A DNA stretch of 5,211 nucleotides, from NCBI GenBank assembly GCA_030145965.1, contig JASKZT010000368.1, positions 1 to 5,211 of the forward strand. The letters are read 5' to 3'. Position 1 is the stretch's first letter; each line of letters begins with the position of its first letter. Of this stretch, positions 4,598-5,211 are shown in pieces. Both the position numbers and the translations under genes were made by a program. The DNA is from Ornithinimicrobium sp. Lineage in GTDB: Bacteria > Actinomycetota > Actinomycetes > Actinomycetales > Dermatophilaceae. Under the pieces are notes generated by a model that saw only the letters and a program-made list of their open reading frames with translations, was not told the origin of the DNA and ran no database searches.

Positions 4598-5211
4598 CTA
4601 GCGCCGGACGGCGACGAGCAGGCCGCCGCCGACCGGCAGCAGGGTGGGGAGCAGCCGGTCGTCGTCGCGCAGCTTCTTGCCCAGGTCCCGCAGGAGGGTG
4701 GTGACCTCGTCGCGGCTGGCCGGGTCGGCGACGCGGTCGTGCCAGAGCATGTCGTCCAGGACGAGCAGACCACCGGTGCGCAGCAGCCGGACGCCCTGCT
4801 CGACGTAGGCGGGGTAGCCCTCGGGGTCGGCGTCCACGAGCACCAGGTCGTAGGCCCCGTCGGTCAGCCGGCCCAGGACCTGCTCGGCGTCACCCCCGAT
4901 GACCCGGGTGCGCTGGGGCGGGATGCCGGCGCTCGCGAAGGCCTCGCGGGCCGCGCGCTGCAGCTCGGGGTCGTGGTCGATGGAGGTGAGCACCCCGTCG
5001 CGCGGCATGCCCTGGAGCAGCCACAGGCCGGAGGTGCCGCCGCCGGTGCCGACCTCGACGACGTGGCGGGCGGCCACGGTGGCGGCCAGCAGCCGCAGGG
5101 CCGCACCGGCCGCGGCGGTCACCGGCTCGGCCCCCAGCTGCTCGCCGCGCCGCTGCGCCTGCTCGATGACCGGGTGGGGGGTGATGAAGTCCTCGGCGTA
5201 GGCCAGGGAGG
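4598..5211 (-). CDS. Class I SAM-dependent O-methyltransferase (family 3), 5' end missing
   Basis: The C-terminal 203 residues are visible; the reading frame stays open to the right edge (first full codon at 5209). A GTG at 5122 is internal, because the upstream residues YAEDFITPHPVIEQAQRRGEQLG are the typical N-terminal helix of this family. SAM-binding motif I is VVEVGTGGGTSGLWLL (visible 50-65), followed by the acidic-loop strand VLTSIDHDPELQRAAREAF, then DLVLVDADPEGYPAYVEQGVRLL (121-143), GGLLVLDDMLWHDRVADPA (147-165) and the C-terminal LLPVGGGLLVAVRR. It resembles catechol-type O-methyltransferases and the M. tuberculosis Rv1220c protein. In the catechol enzymes the metal/catalytic positions read Asp-x-x-Lys and Asp-Asn; here they read DADP and DD, so the catalytic chemistry may differ. 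It ends in TAG, convergent with the DUF3117 gene. The substrate is unknown. Confidence 0.9.
   Translation of the reverse strand, partial: SLAYAEDFITPHPVIEQAQRRGEQLGAEPVTAAAGAALRLLAATVAARHVVEVGTGGGTSGLWLLQGMPRDGVLTSIDHDPELQRAAREAFASAGIPPQRTRVIGGDAEQVLGRLTDGAYDLVLVDADPEGYPAYVEQGVRLLRTGGLLVLDDMLWHDRVADPASRDEVTTLLRDLGKKLRDDDRLLPTLLPVGGGLLVAVRR

Noticed and set aside
1..5211. CRISPR array, tRNA/rRNA, insertion sequence, phage or defence genes
   Set aside because: No spaced direct repeats, no tRNA-like cloverleaf, and no transposase, integrase or defence domains were seen on either strand; every gene belongs to a known family.

Overview
The window is very GC-rich, strongly third-position-GC coding DNA. 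It carries only bacterial housekeeping and metabolic genes in an order typical of Actinomycetota; a Micrococcales relative (for example the Intrasporangiaceae/Ornithinimicrobiaceae group) is a guess from protein style, not a demonstrated assignment. It is almost fully coding: seven genes, no RNA genes, no mobile element, no CRISPR and no sizeable repeats other than one strong hairpin.

Layout. Left, plus strand (1-2519): a tightly packed run of the 3' end of a LOG-family phosphoribohydrolase gene, a small membrane-anchored DivIVA-domain protein, DNA-3-methyladenine glycosylase I (tag), and a multipass PIG-V-like mannosyltransferase. Gaps are 17 nt, then two ATGA stop/start overlaps, so these are most likely one transcription unit. 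Middle, minus strand (2551-4182): a PaaX-family regulator followed 27 nt later by a PaaG-like crotonase-superfamily enzyme, convergent with the first run. Right: a 161-bp divergent intergenic region, a 55-residue DUF3117 protein on the plus strand, a perfect long hairpin that probably terminates transcription from both sides, and the 3' part of a class I SAM-dependent O-methyltransferase on the minus strand, which runs off the right edge.

From memory, the order LOG / DivIVA-like / tag / DUF3117 / O-methyltransferase matches the Mycobacterium tuberculosis Rv1205-Rv1220c neighbourhood, with the mannosyltransferase and the paaX-crotonase pair as additions. The plus-strand genes have unrelated biochemical roles (nucleotide salvage or cytokinin-like activation, division/polarity scaffold, alkylation repair, cell-envelope glycosylation) and share proximity rather than a pathway. 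The paaX-crotonase pair is the only obvious functional unit: a regulator and an acyl-CoA isomerase-type enzyme, separated from any phenylacetate pathway genes visible here.

I found no convincing evidence of a previously undescribed system. The observations most worth checking are the active-site make-up of the crotonase, the altered metal/catalytic positions in the methyltransferase, and the non-coding structures around the DUF3117 gene.
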